Below are positions 37,207-45,856 of a stretch of DNA of 64,000 bases, piece by piece. The first letter of the stretch is position 1; every line of letters begins with the position of its first letter. The DNA is taken from contig JAISUT010000030.1 in assembly GCA_031271905.1 (NCBI GenBank), positions 1 through 64,000 of the forward strand. The letters are read 5' to 3'. Origin of the DNA: Acidobacteriota bacterium (GTDB taxonomy: Bacteria; Acidobacteriota; UBA6911). The position numbers and the translations under genes are program-made. The notes under the pieces were generated by a model. That model was not told the DNA's origin. It did no database searches and saw only the letters and a program-made list of their open reading frames with translations.

Positions 37207-37403
37207 GGGGCTTCCTTCGTCGAAAATGAAATATAAGGACGTAAAAGTAAAAGACGCCTTTTCGTAAAAAAACGTTCACCGCGAAACGGTCTTAGTATAC
37301 CATCGGTGGCGTTAAAACGTTTTCTGGAATCCCGTGGCGCCCGCGATGGCGCGCGGAATTCTTTAGTCGGTCAAACTGTCGTTTTGTGGTACGCTTTGCG
37401 CCT

Positions 37404-38153
37404 ATGAATCTGCCGAACGCATTGACGATTGGCCGGATATTCCTAGTCCCAGTGGTGGTCACCGTCCTGCTGGTCGGCGACCTCTCCGACCGGACGCGCT
37501 GGGGTGCGAGCCTGTTCCTCGCCGCCGCGCTGACCGACCTGCTGGACGGCTACCTGGCGCGGCGGCGCAAGCAGGTGACGACCCTCGGGCGGTTGCTCGA
37601 CCCCATCGCCGACAAGCTCCTGATCTCCTCGGCGCTCATCGCCTTGGTGCAACGGAACGTCAACCCCGCCCCCCTCCTCGGGGATATCGCCGCCCACGCT
37701 TGGTGGGGCGGCACCATCGCCCCCGCCTGGGCCGTGGTGATCATCATCGGGCGGGAGTTCGCCGTCAGCGGGTTGCGCAGCATCGCCGCGCACGAAGGGT
37801 TCTCCATCGACGTCTCCCTGCTCGGCAAGGGGAAGATGGTGATGCAGGTCGCCGCCGTGTTCGGCCTGATCTTGGGCGACAGGTACGGCGGTTGGGTGGC
37901 CGCCACGGCGCGCATACTGCTCGGGGTCGTGGTCGTCTTCGCCTTGGTCTCCATGGTGCAGTATTTCCGGGAGTTCTGGCGGAAGCTCGACGACCGCGTC
38001 AAGATGCGCGAGACCCGGCGCATAAAGGTGCTCGCGCGCCGCAAGCAACGGGTCGCCGAGCGCAAGGAGCTGGGCAGGTTGCGCAGGCTCGAGGAGTTGC
38101 GCCAGCGACAGGCGGAAGCCGCGCCCCAGCCCCCCCTGGGATCGTCCGAATAG
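37404..38153 (+). CDS. pgsA: CDP-diacylglycerol--glycerol-3-phosphate 3-phosphatidyltransferase
   Basis: A 249-residue membrane enzyme that forms phosphatidylglycerol phosphate. Start MNLPNALTIGRIFLVPVVV is typical; the CDP-alcohol phosphotransferase motif is complete (DLLDGYLAR, GRLLDPIADKL: DxxDG...AR...G...D...D). Five or six membrane helices. The C-terminal 40 residues are a basic charged extension beyond the usual end. No strong ribosome binding site before the ATG at 37404. It is followed by AMMECR1 after 22 bases on the same strand. Confidence 0.93.
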   Translation: MNLPNALTIGRIFLVPVVVTVLLVGDLSDRTRWGASLFLAAALTDLLDGYLARRRKQVTTLGRLLDPIADKLLISSALIALVQRNVNPAPLLGDIAAHAWWGGTIAPAWAVVIIIGREFAVSGLRSIAAHEGFSIDVSLLGKGKMVMQVAAVFGLILGDRYGGWVAATARILLGVVVVFALVSMVQYFREFWRKLDDRVKMRETRRIKVLARRKQRVAERKELGRLRRLEELRQRQAEAAPQPPLGSSE

Positions 38154-38175
38154 ACCGAATAGCCGGAGGGAAGCC

Positions 38176-38742
38176 ATGTTGGACGACGTTGAAAAATCGA
38201 TCCTGCTCGACTTGGCGCGCCGGACGCTGGAGGGGTATTTCGCGTCGCGGAGCCTTCCGGGGCTCCCCGCGCCCGAGGAGCTTCGGATGCTTCCCGGAGG
38301 CGGGGCGGGGTTGCGCGAGCGCAAAGGCGCGTTCGTGTCGTTGCACAAGGACGGCGACCTGCGCGGTTGCATCGGCCTGATCGAGTCGGATCAAGAGCTT
38401 TACCTGACGGTCCGGCGCTGCGTCCTCAGCGCGGCGCTCGAAGACCCCCGCTTCCCCCCTGTGACCCGGGACGAAGTGCCGGGCCTGGCGCTGGAGATAT
38501 CCGTGCTCGGCCCGCTTGTCCGCGTAAAGTCCGTGGAGGAGGTCCAGGTCGGCCGCCACGGCATCTACATGGTGCATGGGGTGAACCGGGGGCTGCTGCT
38601 GCCGCAGGTGGCGGTGGAATACGGCTGGGACCGGCGGGAGTTCCTGGAGCAGACCTGCCGCAAGTCCGGCCTTCCCAAATACGCCTGGGACAGCCCCGAC
38701 AGCGAATTCTACGTCTTCGAGGCGGAGGTCTTCTCCGAATAG
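38176..38742 (+). CDS. AMMECR1-family protein (AmmeMemoRadiSam protein A)
   Basis: A 188-residue protein with the AMMECR1 signature LRGCIGLIE and flanking GAFVSLHKDGDLRGC, AALEDPRFPPVTRDEVPGLALEISVL, GRHGIYMVHGVNRGLLLPQVAVEYGWDRREFLEQTCRKSGLP. Family function is not settled. In many genomes it occurs with a MEMO-like protein and a radical SAM protein; neither is adjacent here. GGAGGG ribosome binding site. Its last 34 bases overlap the end of the convergent sigma-factor gene. Confidence 0.93.
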   Translation: MLDDVEKSILLDLARRTLEGYFASRSLPGLPAPEELRMLPGGGAGLRERKGAFVSLHKDGDLRGCIGLIESDQELYLTVRRCVLSAALEDPRFPPVTRDEVPGLALEISVLGPLVRVKSVEEVQVGRHGIYMVHGVNRGLLLPQVAVEYGWDRREFLEQTCRKSGLPKYAWDSPDSEFYVFEAEVFSE

Positions 38743-39437
38743 CGCGCCTCGGAACGCCCCCGGCTGCGCTTCATGCCGTGCATCCCGCCCGGCGCCCCCG
38801 CGCCGTACCGCTCCAAGTCCAGCGCCAGCCTCCTGCGCCCGCGATGCAGGTGGTTGATGACCGACTGGTAGCGCGCGGGGGCCATGTCGCGGGCGATCTC
38901 CCCCGGCCCGGCCCCGTCGATCGACAGCTCCATCACCAGCCGCTGCATGCGGGGCAGCCTGTCGATGGCGGCGGCTACGACCTCCTCCAGCTCCTTGCGC
39001 AGCAACTCGTCTTCCGGCGACGGCGGCATGCGCGGAGGCGGGGCGTCGAGCCTGGGGGGCGGCGCGTCGCCCTCGCCGGCGTGGTGCCGTTCGAGGCGGT
39101 GTTTGCGGTAGTAGTTGCCGACCTTGTTGCGCAAGATGCCCATGCACCACGCCCGCGGGCATTGCTTCGCCGCGATGTGACGGGACTGGCGGACCACGTC
39201 CAAGAGCGCGTCCTGGACGATGTCCTCGACGTCCGTGCGGTTCACCACGCGCCGGACGGCGCGCCGGTGCAACTCGCGCCGGAGGTCGGCGATGCCCTCG
39301 TCGCCGAACAGCGGAAGTTGCTGCCGTGGCGGGGCGCGCCGGTGCGCAGAGGCGCTTTCGCGGGCGGCGGAGTCGGGTGCGGTCGGTGCGGCGTGGGGGG
39401 CGGGTGCGGCGGCGCGGTCAAGGTTGGAATGGGTCAA
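38709..39437 (-). CDS. ECF-like RNA polymerase sigma factor
   Basis: A 242-residue sigma-70 family protein. Region 2: HRRAVRRVVNRTDVEDIVQDALLDVVR and PRAWCMGILRNKVGNYYRKHR. Region 4: EVVAAAIDRLPRMQRLVMELSIDGAGPGEIARDMAPARYQSVINHLHRGRRRL. The N-terminal 45 residues are Ala/Pro/Arg-rich and unlike other ECF factors. The start is TTG at 39437, supported by GGAGG about 8 bases upstream. The C-terminal tail is Arg/Ser-rich and overlaps the end of the AMMECR1 gene. No anti-sigma gene is adjacent. Confidence 0.85.
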   Translation of the reverse strand: MTHSNLDRAAAPAPHAAPTAPDSAARESASAHRRAPPRQQLPLFGDEGIADLRRELHRRAVRRVVNRTDVEDIVQDALLDVVRQSRHIAAKQCPRAWCMGILRNKVGNYYRKHRLERHHAGEGDAPPPRLDAPPPRMPPSPEDELLRKELEEVVAAAIDRLPRMQRLVMELSIDGAGPGEIARDMAPARYQSVINHLHRGRRRLALDLERYGAGAPGGMHGMKRSRGRSEARYSEKTSASKT

Positions 39438-39501
39438 CGGGCGTCCTCCAATTCAAAACGGATGTTTGAATTCGAGGGCGGGGAACGGGCAGGGCGTGGG
39501 G

Positions 39502-39530
39502 ATGATGACCGGAGCCCGAGCCCAAGTCAA
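39502..39530 (-). promoter_or_regulatory. candidate sigma-factor gene promoter
   Basis: Minus strand TTGACT (39530-39525), 17 bases, CATCAT (39507-39502). On the plus strand TACAAT (39554-39559) may be the aroC -10 box, 30 bases before its ATG. Confidence 0.4.
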
Positions 39531-39589
39531 GTGCAAAGATGTCGCGGACGTTGTACAATGGGCGGGCATGATCGAGGGGGGATGGGACG

Positions 39590-40774
39590 ATGTTGCGGTT
39601 TTACACGGCTGGGGAGTCGCACGGCAAGGGGCTGGTCGGGTTCTTGGAAGGGCTGCCGGCGGGTTTGGAGATCGACCGGGGGTTCATAGACCGGCAGTTG
39701 CGGCGGCGACAGCTCGGCTACGGGCGCGGCGGGCGCATGGCGATCGAGAGCGACCGGGTGGAGGTGCTCGCCGGCGTGCGCCACGGCAGGACGCTGGGGA
39801 GCCCGGTCGCCTTCCTGGTCGAGAACAAGGATTGGGCGAACTGGACGGCCGCCATGTCCCCCGATCCGGTCGCAGGCGCGTCCGACGATGACTTGCGGCG
39901 CGTGACGCGCCCCCGCCCCGGCCACGCCGACCTCGCCGGCGCCGTGAAGTACCAGACGCACGACGTGCGCGACGTCTTGGAGCGCGCCAGCGCCCGCGAG
40001 ACGGCGGCCCGCGTCGCCGGGGGCGCCTTCTGCCGGACGCTGACGGCGTGCTTCGGCGTCGAGGTCGCCAGCCACGTCCTCGCCATCGGCGCCGCCCGCG
40101 TCGCCACCGGGTTCGAGTCCCTGCCGCTGGCGGCGATCCTCGCCATCGACCAGGACGACCCGGCGGGGTTGCGCGTCGCGGACGCGGAGGCGGCGAGGCG
40201 CATGGCGGCGCTGATCGACGGCGCCGGGAGGGACGGTGACACCTTGGGCGGCGTCGTCGAGGTCGTCGCGGGGGGCGTCCCCCCGGGGCTCGGTTCGCAC
40301 GTCCAGTGGGACCGGCGCCTGGACGGGCGCATCGCCCAGGCGATGATGAGCATCCCTTCCGCCAAGGCGGTGGAGGTCGGCGCCGGCGTCGAGGGCGCGC
40401 ACAACCCCGGCTCCCTCGTCCATGACGCCATCTCTTATGACGCCGCCGCATGCCGCTTCACCCGCGCCACCAACAGGGCGGGGGGGGTGGAGGGGGGCGT
40501 CAGCAACGGCGAGGAGTTGCGCGTGCGCGTCCACCTGAAGCCGATCCCCACGTTGCGCCGCCCGCTCGCCTCCGTGGACGTCGAAGGCAAGCAGCCGTTC
40601 GACGCCGCCGTGGAGCGGGGGGACGTCTGCGCCGTCCCCGCCGCAGGCGTGGTGGCGGAGGCGATGCTGGGCGTCGTGCTGGCGGAGGCTTTCGTCGAGA
40701 AGTTCGGCGGCGACTCGCTCGCGGAGATGCGTAGGAACTTTGATGGCTACATGGAGCTGGTCAGGGGCTTCTGA
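39590..40774 (+). CDS. aroC: chorismate synthase
   Basis: A 394-residue enzyme for the last shikimate step (EPSP to chorismate, reduced FMN dependent). Signature GESHGKGLVGFLEGLPAGL at the N-terminus, RRQLGYGRGGRM, RPGHADLAGAVKY, RASARETAARVAGGAF and SNGEELRVRVHLKPIPTL. FVEKFGGDSLAEM at the end is standard. Length is normal for the long bacterial type. Good ribosome binding site (GGGGGATGGGA). The short repeat copy D follows the TGA by 6 bases. Confidence 0.97.
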   Translation: MLRFYTAGESHGKGLVGFLEGLPAGLEIDRGFIDRQLRRRQLGYGRGGRMAIESDRVEVLAGVRHGRTLGSPVAFLVENKDWANWTAAMSPDPVAGASDDDLRRVTRPRPGHADLAGAVKYQTHDVRDVLERASARETAARVAGGAFCRTLTACFGVEVASHVLAIGAARVATGFESLPLAAILAIDQDDPAGLRVADAEAARRMAALIDGAGRDGDTLGGVVEVVAGGVPPGLGSHVQWDRRLDGRIAQAMMSIPSAKAVEVGAGVEGAHNPGSLVHDAISYDAAACRFTRATNRAGGVEGGVSNGEELRVRVHLKPIPTLRRPLASVDVEGKQPFDAAVERGDVCAVPAAGVVAEAMLGVVLAEAFVEKFGGDSLAEMRRNFDGYMELVRGF

Positions 40775-40780
40775 GGGGGG

Positions 40781-40840
40781 GGGCTCTAAAAAGCTCGCAG
40801 ACAAGGCGCAACGCAGCGTCCGGGGTTTTTAGAGGTTCCC
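40781..40840 (-). repeat. R1 element, short copy D
   Basis: A 60-bp version: CTCTAAAAAGCTCGCAGAC, AAGGCG, CAACGCAGCGTCCGGGG, TTTTTAGAGGTTCCC. It equals the two ends of long copy A joined at its AAGGCG repeats, with the core missing. It sits between the aroC stop and the end of the convergent hybrid kinase gene. Confidence 0.85.
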
Positions 40841-40856
40841 TGAGCCCCTGCGGGCG

Positions 40857-43343
40857 CTAGAGCGCCGAGACGGGTTGCTCGCATGTCACGCCGCCCACGT
40901 CCCCGGCGTCGCCGGGGGCGTCGATGGATGCGGGGCGAGCCTGCCCCGCCCGCCCGAAGATGGCGGCGTCTGCGGGGGCCGGGGCGCCGGTGGCGGCGTG
41001 CGCGCCCGCGCCGCAGGCGCCGTCCGTGCGCAGATGCTGCCGCAGCTTCCCCAGCACATCCCCGAGGCTGATCGGCTTGCCGATGTGGTCGTCCATGCCG
41101 GCGGCGAGGCATTTCTCGACATCCTCGCGGAAGACGTTGGCGGTCATGGCGACGATCGGTATCGTCCGGGCGTTCGGCGCGCCTGACGCCCGGATGCGCC
41201 GCGTGGCCTCGTAGCCGTCCATCTCCGGCATCTGGACGTCCATGAAGATCATCTCATAGTCCTGCGGCGCCTCGGTGAAGAGCTTGACCGCCTCCGCGCC
41301 GTTGGTCGCGCAGACGATGCCCAGGTGCGTCGGCTCCAGGAGCGACAGCACCACCTCGCGGTTGATGTCCACGTCCTCGGCCAGGAGGATGTTGTGCCCG
41401 GCGAGCGAATCGACCTCCCGCTCCCGCTGCCTCGCCGAATGGCGCATGTCGTAGCACTCGCGCAGGCAATCGACGATGTCGCTCGGGAGCACGGGCTTGG
41501 ACAGGAAGTGGTGGATGCCGATGTTGCGCGACCTCTCCGCGATGACCTCCCATTCCAGGGTGGAGACGATGGCGGCGATGTGGTGCGCGCCCTTGAAGCG
41601 CCCGATCCGCTCCGCCAAGTCCACGATGTCGGGGATCCGCCCGTCGATGAAGGTGACGTCGTAGGCGCCGTTCTTTTCCAGCAGCGCGCGCGCCGCCTCC
41701 CCGTCGTTCGCCATCTCGTAGGCGAAGCCGAGCCTGCGCGCCGCCTCCCTGACGTAGTTTCCGGTGTCGGCCGTGCCGCCCACCGACAGCACGCTGACCG
41801 CGCCCCAGTCCACGCGGGACGCCCTCGTTTCGGCGACGGGGGGCTCGCCCACCCGCACCTTGACGGTGAAGGAGAATTTCGAGCCTTTGCCCTGCGCCGA
41901 CTCCACCCAGATCTTCCCGCCCATCATCTCCACGATGTGCTTGGAGATCGCCAACCCCAGGCCCGTGCCGCCGAATTTGCGCGAGGTGCTGCCGTCGGCC
42001 TGCTCGAAGGAGCCGAACAGGCGCGCCTGCTGATCGGCGGAGATGCCTATGCCGGTGTCGGCGACCTTGAGCTGCAACGTGCACACCCCGTCCCGCTCCT
42101 CCAGCATGTTGGCGCTGAGGGTGATGACGCCCCGCTCCGGCGTGAACTTCACGGCGTTGGACAGGAGGTTCGCCAGCACTTGCGCGAGGCGCTGGTCGTC
42201 CGCGAAAAGGTATTGCGGGATGTTCCTGCCCAGGCGGATGCGGAACTCCTGCCGCATCTCCTCGATTCGGAAGTTGACGATGCTCGCCACCTTCTGCAGC
42301 ATCTTCTCGAAATTGAAATTGACCGGGGATAGGTCGAACTTGTTCGCCTCGATCTTGGACATGTCCAAGATGTCGTTGATCACGTTGAGCATGTGCGTGG
42401 AGGCGGTGTCGATCCTGTCGAGGCAGTAGTCCTTCTTGTCCACGTCGCCGGACGCCTTGGCGATCTCGGTCATCCCCCGGATGGCGTTCATGGGGGTGCG
42501 CATCTCGTGGCTCATGTTCGACAGGAACTCGCTCTTGGCCTTGGACGCCTGCATCGAGGCGGCCACCTTCCGGCGGTACATCAGGATGATCGCGACGCCC
42601 GAGATGACGGCGACGAACAGCGCGGCGATCTGGACGCGCTGCAACCAGCGGATGCTTTTCTGCAGGGAGACGATCTGCTTGTCGATGATGTCCACGCCGA
42701 CGACGCAGTATATCCCGCCGTCCCGGTCGTAGACCGGCGCGTAGCCCGAGGAGATCCCCTCCCAGCCGTCGGCGTAGGTGTCGTCCAGCTTCTCGTTGGT
42801 GACCTCGCCGGAGGAGAGCGCCGCCACGGCGGTGGGCTCCTCGTCCATGGGGAAGAAGCTGTCCGGGCCGTCCGTCGTCTCCTCGTCGTAGGAGCCGTCC
42901 ACGATGTATTGGAAGCGGCCGTCCGGCGTGGGGCGCATGTAATAGGTGAACTCCAGCCCCCACTGCTCGGTGAAGTCGGAGAGCTTCTTCTTGGCGTCGG
43001 CGTAAACCGGCGCGTCCATGTCCCCCGCGTCCCGTATCCGGTCCAGGTCCTCGACCGGGACGATGTGGACGGCGGCGCTGGCGAGCGCCCGCAACCTCTG
43101 CTCGGTGGTGGCGTTGAGCATGTTCAGGGATTCCTGGACCAGGTCCATGGAGTAGAAGGAGAGCCCCAGCACCGCCAGGGAGGAGACGCAGCAAAAGGCG
43201 ATCACGAGGGGCGTGGCGTTCAAATGCCACCTGCGGCCAGACCTCCGTCCGGCACCCCTCGGAGGGGCGGCGTCCCCGCCAGCCGTCGCATTCTTCCCAC
43301 GTCGCATATCCGACCTTGCCATGTCGGCGCAGCACTGGCACAT
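40857..43343 (-). CDS. membrane hybrid histidine kinase with two receiver domains
   Basis: An 828-residue kinase. Two membrane helices (ATPLVIAFCCVSSLAVLGLSFY; VQIAALFVAVISGVAIILMY) enclose an extracytoplasmic sensor of about 165 residues. HisKA FLSNMSHEMRTPMNAIRGM, HATPase NLLSNAVKFTPERG, VADTGIGIS, GTGLGLAISK. A first receiver is degenerate: the acidic pair is replaced (SVLSVGGTAD) though FIDGRIPDI keeps an Asp. The second is intact (ILLAEDVDINREV, MIFMDVQMPEMDG, IVAMTA, IGKPIS). No HPt domain, so a separate HPt protein is needed; the divergent REC-HPt gene is a candidate. Ala/Pro-rich C-terminal tail. Start at 43343 is moderately supported. Confidence 0.9.
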   Translation of the reverse strand: MCQCCADMARSDMRRGKNATAGGDAAPPRGAGRRSGRRWHLNATPLVIAFCCVSSLAVLGLSFYSMDLVQESLNMLNATTEQRLRALASAAVHIVPVEDLDRIRDAGDMDAPVYADAKKKLSDFTEQWGLEFTYYMRPTPDGRFQYIVDGSYDEETTDGPDSFFPMDEEPTAVAALSSGEVTNEKLDDTYADGWEGISSGYAPVYDRDGGIYCVVGVDIIDKQIVSLQKSIRWLQRVQIAALFVAVISGVAIILMYRRKVAASMQASKAKSEFLSNMSHEMRTPMNAIRGMTEIAKASGDVDKKDYCLDRIDTASTHMLNVINDILDMSKIEANKFDLSPVNFNFEKMLQKVASIVNFRIEEMRQEFRIRLGRNIPQYLFADDQRLAQVLANLLSNAVKFTPERGVITLSANMLEERDGVCTLQLKVADTGIGISADQQARLFGSFEQADGSTSRKFGGTGLGLAISKHIVEMMGGKIWVESAQGKGSKFSFTVKVRVGEPPVAETRASRVDWGAVSVLSVGGTADTGNYVREAARRLGFAYEMANDGEAARALLEKNGAYDVTFIDGRIPDIVDLAERIGRFKGAHHIAAIVSTLEWEVIAERSRNIGIHHFLSKPVLPSDIVDCLRECYDMRHSARQREREVDSLAGHNILLAEDVDINREVVLSLLEPTHLGIVCATNGAEAVKLFTEAPQDYEMIFMDVQMPEMDGYEATRRIRASGAPNARTIPIVAMTANVFREDVEKCLAAGMDDHIGKPISLGDVLGKLRQHLRTDGACGAGAHAATGAPAPADAAIFGRAGQARPASIDAPGDAGDVGGVTCEQPVSAL

Positions 43344-43460
43344 ACGCCTGTCGCCGCACGAATCACTCCATCGTCAGGAACGCCCCCGGAGGTGAGCTTT
43401 TTAAGGGGGGCGACGCATCCTTGGAAACGGGGCGGCGGCCGAACCGGCGAAGAAAGTGGA

Positions 43461-43489
43461 ACTGTAGCCCAGAAGCTCGCACCGGTCAA
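43461..43489 (-). promoter_or_regulatory. promoter of the membrane hybrid kinase
   Basis: Minus strand TTGACC (43489-43484), 17 bases, TACAGT (43466-43461). Leader of about 110 bases to the start at 43343. Confidence 0.5.
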
Positions 43490-43565
43490 TATTTGTAAGG
43501 ATTCGCCCGCAACGGTCGATGGGTATGGTGCGGTGTGTCCGACAGAGCGACGTGTGTCCCCCCAA

Positions 43566-43650
43566 GGGGCCTCGAATGCCCCGGAAGCCGCGTGCGCCGC
43601 GGCAAAACCCAGTTTTTCCCGCCGCGGGGCGCGCCTTGTCCGAGAGGTTT
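43566..43650 (+). repeat. decayed R1 relative (copy F)
   Basis: CCGGAAGCCGCGTGCGCC, CGGCAAAACCCAGTTTTTCC and GCGCCTTGTCCGAGAGGTTTT align in order with copy C, but with many changes and a shortened core. The rest of the 439-base gap 43344-43782 holds the kinase promoter and the AAGGGGCGGGGA ribosome binding site of the next gene; no other gene is seen. Confidence 0.55.
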
Positions 43651-43782
43651 TCGCGGATGCACTTAAGAAATTAGTTTTGACAGAGGGGGGGCTTACGCAC
43701 GATTATATGGGGCGGGATGACGTTCATCCCGGCATGGACGGGATGCGTTGCGGCATCCGGGAGATTTCATAAGGGGCGGGGA

Positions 43783-44568
43783 ATGAAGATCCTGCTGGCG
43801 GAAGACGGAGACCTCAACCAGAAGCTGGTGTCGCGGATGCTCCAGAAGATGGGGCACGAGTGCGACATCGCCGCCGACGGGCGCGAGGCGCTGGCCGCGG
43901 TGCGGACGGGGTGTTACGACGCGGTGCTCATGGACGGGCAGATGCCGGAGATGGACGGCTACGAGGCGACGCGGGGCATCCGCGAGCTGGAGCGGTCGGA
44001 CGGCCGGGCGCACGTCCCCATCATCGCGTTGACCGGGGGCGGGTCGCAGGAGGACATCGACGCCTGCCTCGGGGCGGGCATGGACGACCACATCCCGAAG
44101 CCCATATCGTTCAAGCTGCTGGAGGAGAAGTTGCAGAAATACGACAAGCGTGGGGCGGGGGGGCGCGCCGACGGCGTCCGGAGCGCGCCAGGGGCGCCGG
44201 CGGCGGCCCCGGCCCCTGCGGCGCATGCTGGAGGAGAAGTGGATATGCGTGAAGAAATCATCAAAGACATCGTGTCAGGGTTGAATCTCCCCCAGGCGGT
44301 CGCCCAGAAGCTGTTGGGCGAATACCTCAAGAGCCTGCCGGACGACGTGGCGAAGCTGGGGGACGCCATCGGTGGCGGGGACTACCCGGCGGCGGCGAAG
44401 CTGGCGCACTCCATCAAGGGGGCGAGCGGCAATTTGCGCATCAACAAGATATTCCGGTTGGCGGGGGAGCTGGAGCAGGTGTTGAAGGGCGCGGACGGCG
44501 CGGCGCCCAAGGAGAATGCGCCCGCGCTGTTCGGCGAGTTGCAGGACCTCGTGAAGCAACTGGCGTGA
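43783..44568 (+). CDS. receiver-HPt phosphotransfer protein
   Basis: A 261-residue two-domain protein. Residues 1-125 are a receiver (ILLAEDGDLNQKLVSRML, AVLMDGQMPEMDGYEATR, IPKPISFKLLEEK). After an Ala/Pro linker, residues about 150-261 form an HPt domain with the phosphoacceptor His in KLAHSIKGASGNLRINKIFRLAGELE. It can take a phosphoryl group on either domain and so link hybrid kinases lacking HPt, two of which flank it. Start MKILLAED at 43783 with AAGGGGCGGGGA upstream. It opens a same-strand run with the FIST, flavoprotein and GAF-kinase genes. Confidence 0.92.
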   Translation: MKILLAEDGDLNQKLVSRMLQKMGHECDIAADGREALAAVRTGCYDAVLMDGQMPEMDGYEATRGIRELERSDGRAHVPIIALTGGGSQEDIDACLGAGMDDHIPKPISFKLLEEKLQKYDKRGAGGRADGVRSAPGAPAAAPAPAAHAGGEVDMREEIIKDIVSGLNLPQAVAQKLLGEYLKSLPDDVAKLGDAIGGGDYPAAAKLAHSIKGASGNLRINKIFRLAGELEQVLKGADGAAPKENAPALFGELQDLVKQLA

Positions 44569-44635
44569 CGCGCCGCCCGCCCTGTCGATGGGCGGCGAGG
44601 TCGGACCATTGGATTTAGATCAGAAGGAGTGCGAT

Positions 44636-45832
44636 ATGCTCAGATTCCGTTCCGCAAGCGTGCGTAGCGTCAATTCCAAGCGGGCCGCCGACGAGTGCGT
44701 CGAGGTGGCGTTCCCGGAAGGCGTCCCCGACGACTGCCGCGTCATCGTGTTCAACGCGACCTTGGGCCACAAGCTCGACAAGGTGGCGGAGGCGCTCGGG
44801 CGCAACGTCCCGTCGGCGGCGCTCTGCGGCGCCTCGGGTTGCGCCGTGACCGGGCGCGAGGGGGTCGGCGAGTCGATGCACGAGCTGGGCGTCATGGCGA
44901 TCTGCGGGCCGGAGAAGGAGGTCGCGGCGGCGGGCGTGACCGGGATCTACAGCCGCAACTCCTACGAGAAGGGGTTGGAGCTGGCGCAAAGCCTGAAGGG
45001 CGGGTGCGGCGCGGTCAACCTGGTCTACCTGCTCTGCTCGGGCATCGACATCGACAACGCGCTCGTGCTGAAGGCGTTCGACGAGGTCTTCGGCCCCGAG
45101 GTCACCATCTTCGGCGGCACCTCGTCCGACAACATGCGCGGCCTGTACAGCTTCCAGTACCATGACGGGGTGATGAACGAGCACGACGCCTTCGCCGTGG
45201 GCTTCGCCGACCCGACGCTGTTGAACGCCACCCGCGCGACGCATGGGTTCTCGGCCTACGGCGAGCCGCTGGTCGCCACGAAGACGGCGGGGAACCTGAT
45301 CCACGAGTTCAACGGCAAGGGCGCGTGGTCGGAGTACACCCGGCGCATCTCCAAGCCCGCCACCGCCACCTGCGGCGACACCATCCCGGTCGGCGCGTTG
45401 GCGGAGGAGTTGCCGGCGAAGCTCGCCGAGGAGTACGGCAACAAGCACATCCTGCGGGTCATCACCAAGCACGACGGCGAGACCATGTACTACCCGGTGA
45501 CCTGCCCCGAGGACTTGAATGTCTGGGTCACGATGCGCGACGAGGAGCTGATCTTCTCCGAGCAGCAGCGGTCGCTCGACTACCTGAAGGCCGAGATCGG
45601 CGACGGCAAGACGGTCGCCGTGTTCCAGACCGACTGCCTGGCGCGCGGGCGGTTCATCTTCAACCGCATCATGAAGGACGAGATCATCGGCATGATGCAG
45701 TCGGCGCTGTCCGCCGACGGCGTCGTCCCGGCCTGGCTCGGCAACTACGGTTTCGGGGAGTACGCCCGCCTCGGGGGCGTGAACGCCTATCACAACTACT
45801 CGACCGCGCTTCTTGTGCTGTACCGGAAGTAG
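44636..45832 (+). CDS. stand-alone FIST-domain sensory protein
   Basis: A 398-residue protein with FIST_N (CRVIVFNATLGHKLDKVAEALGRNVPSAALCGASGCAV...VTIFGGTSSDNM...AFAVGFADP) and FIST_C (EYGNKHILRVITKHDGETMYYPVTCPEDLNVWVTMRDEELIFSEQQRSLDYLKAEIG...FQTDCLARGRF). FIST is a predicted small-ligand sensor usually next to, or fused with, signalling domains. Here it is free and lies between a phosphotransfer protein and an iron-sulfur flavoprotein. Ribosome binding site GAAGGAG before the ATG at 44636. Ligand unknown; amino acids have been suggested for the family. Confidence 0.9.
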   Translation: MLRFRSASVRSVNSKRAADECVEVAFPEGVPDDCRVIVFNATLGHKLDKVAEALGRNVPSAALCGASGCAVTGREGVGESMHELGVMAICGPEKEVAAAGVTGIYSRNSYEKGLELAQSLKGGCGAVNLVYLLCSGIDIDNALVLKAFDEVFGPEVTIFGGTSSDNMRGLYSFQYHDGVMNEHDAFAVGFADPTLLNATRATHGFSAYGEPLVATKTAGNLIHEFNGKGAWSEYTRRISKPATATCGDTIPVGALAEELPAKLAEEYGNKHILRVITKHDGETMYYPVTCPEDLNVWVTMRDEELIFSEQQRSLDYLKAEIGDGKTVAVFQTDCLARGRFIFNRIMKDEIIGMMQSALSADGVVPAWLGNYGFGEYARLGGVNAYHNYSTALLVLYRK

Positions 45833-45856
45833 CGGATTTCCGAAAGGGAGGGGACG

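Noticed and set aside
43344-43782. A small gene in the 439-base gap before the REC-HPt gene
   Set aside because: Short frames lack ribosome binding sites and overlap the decayed repeat.
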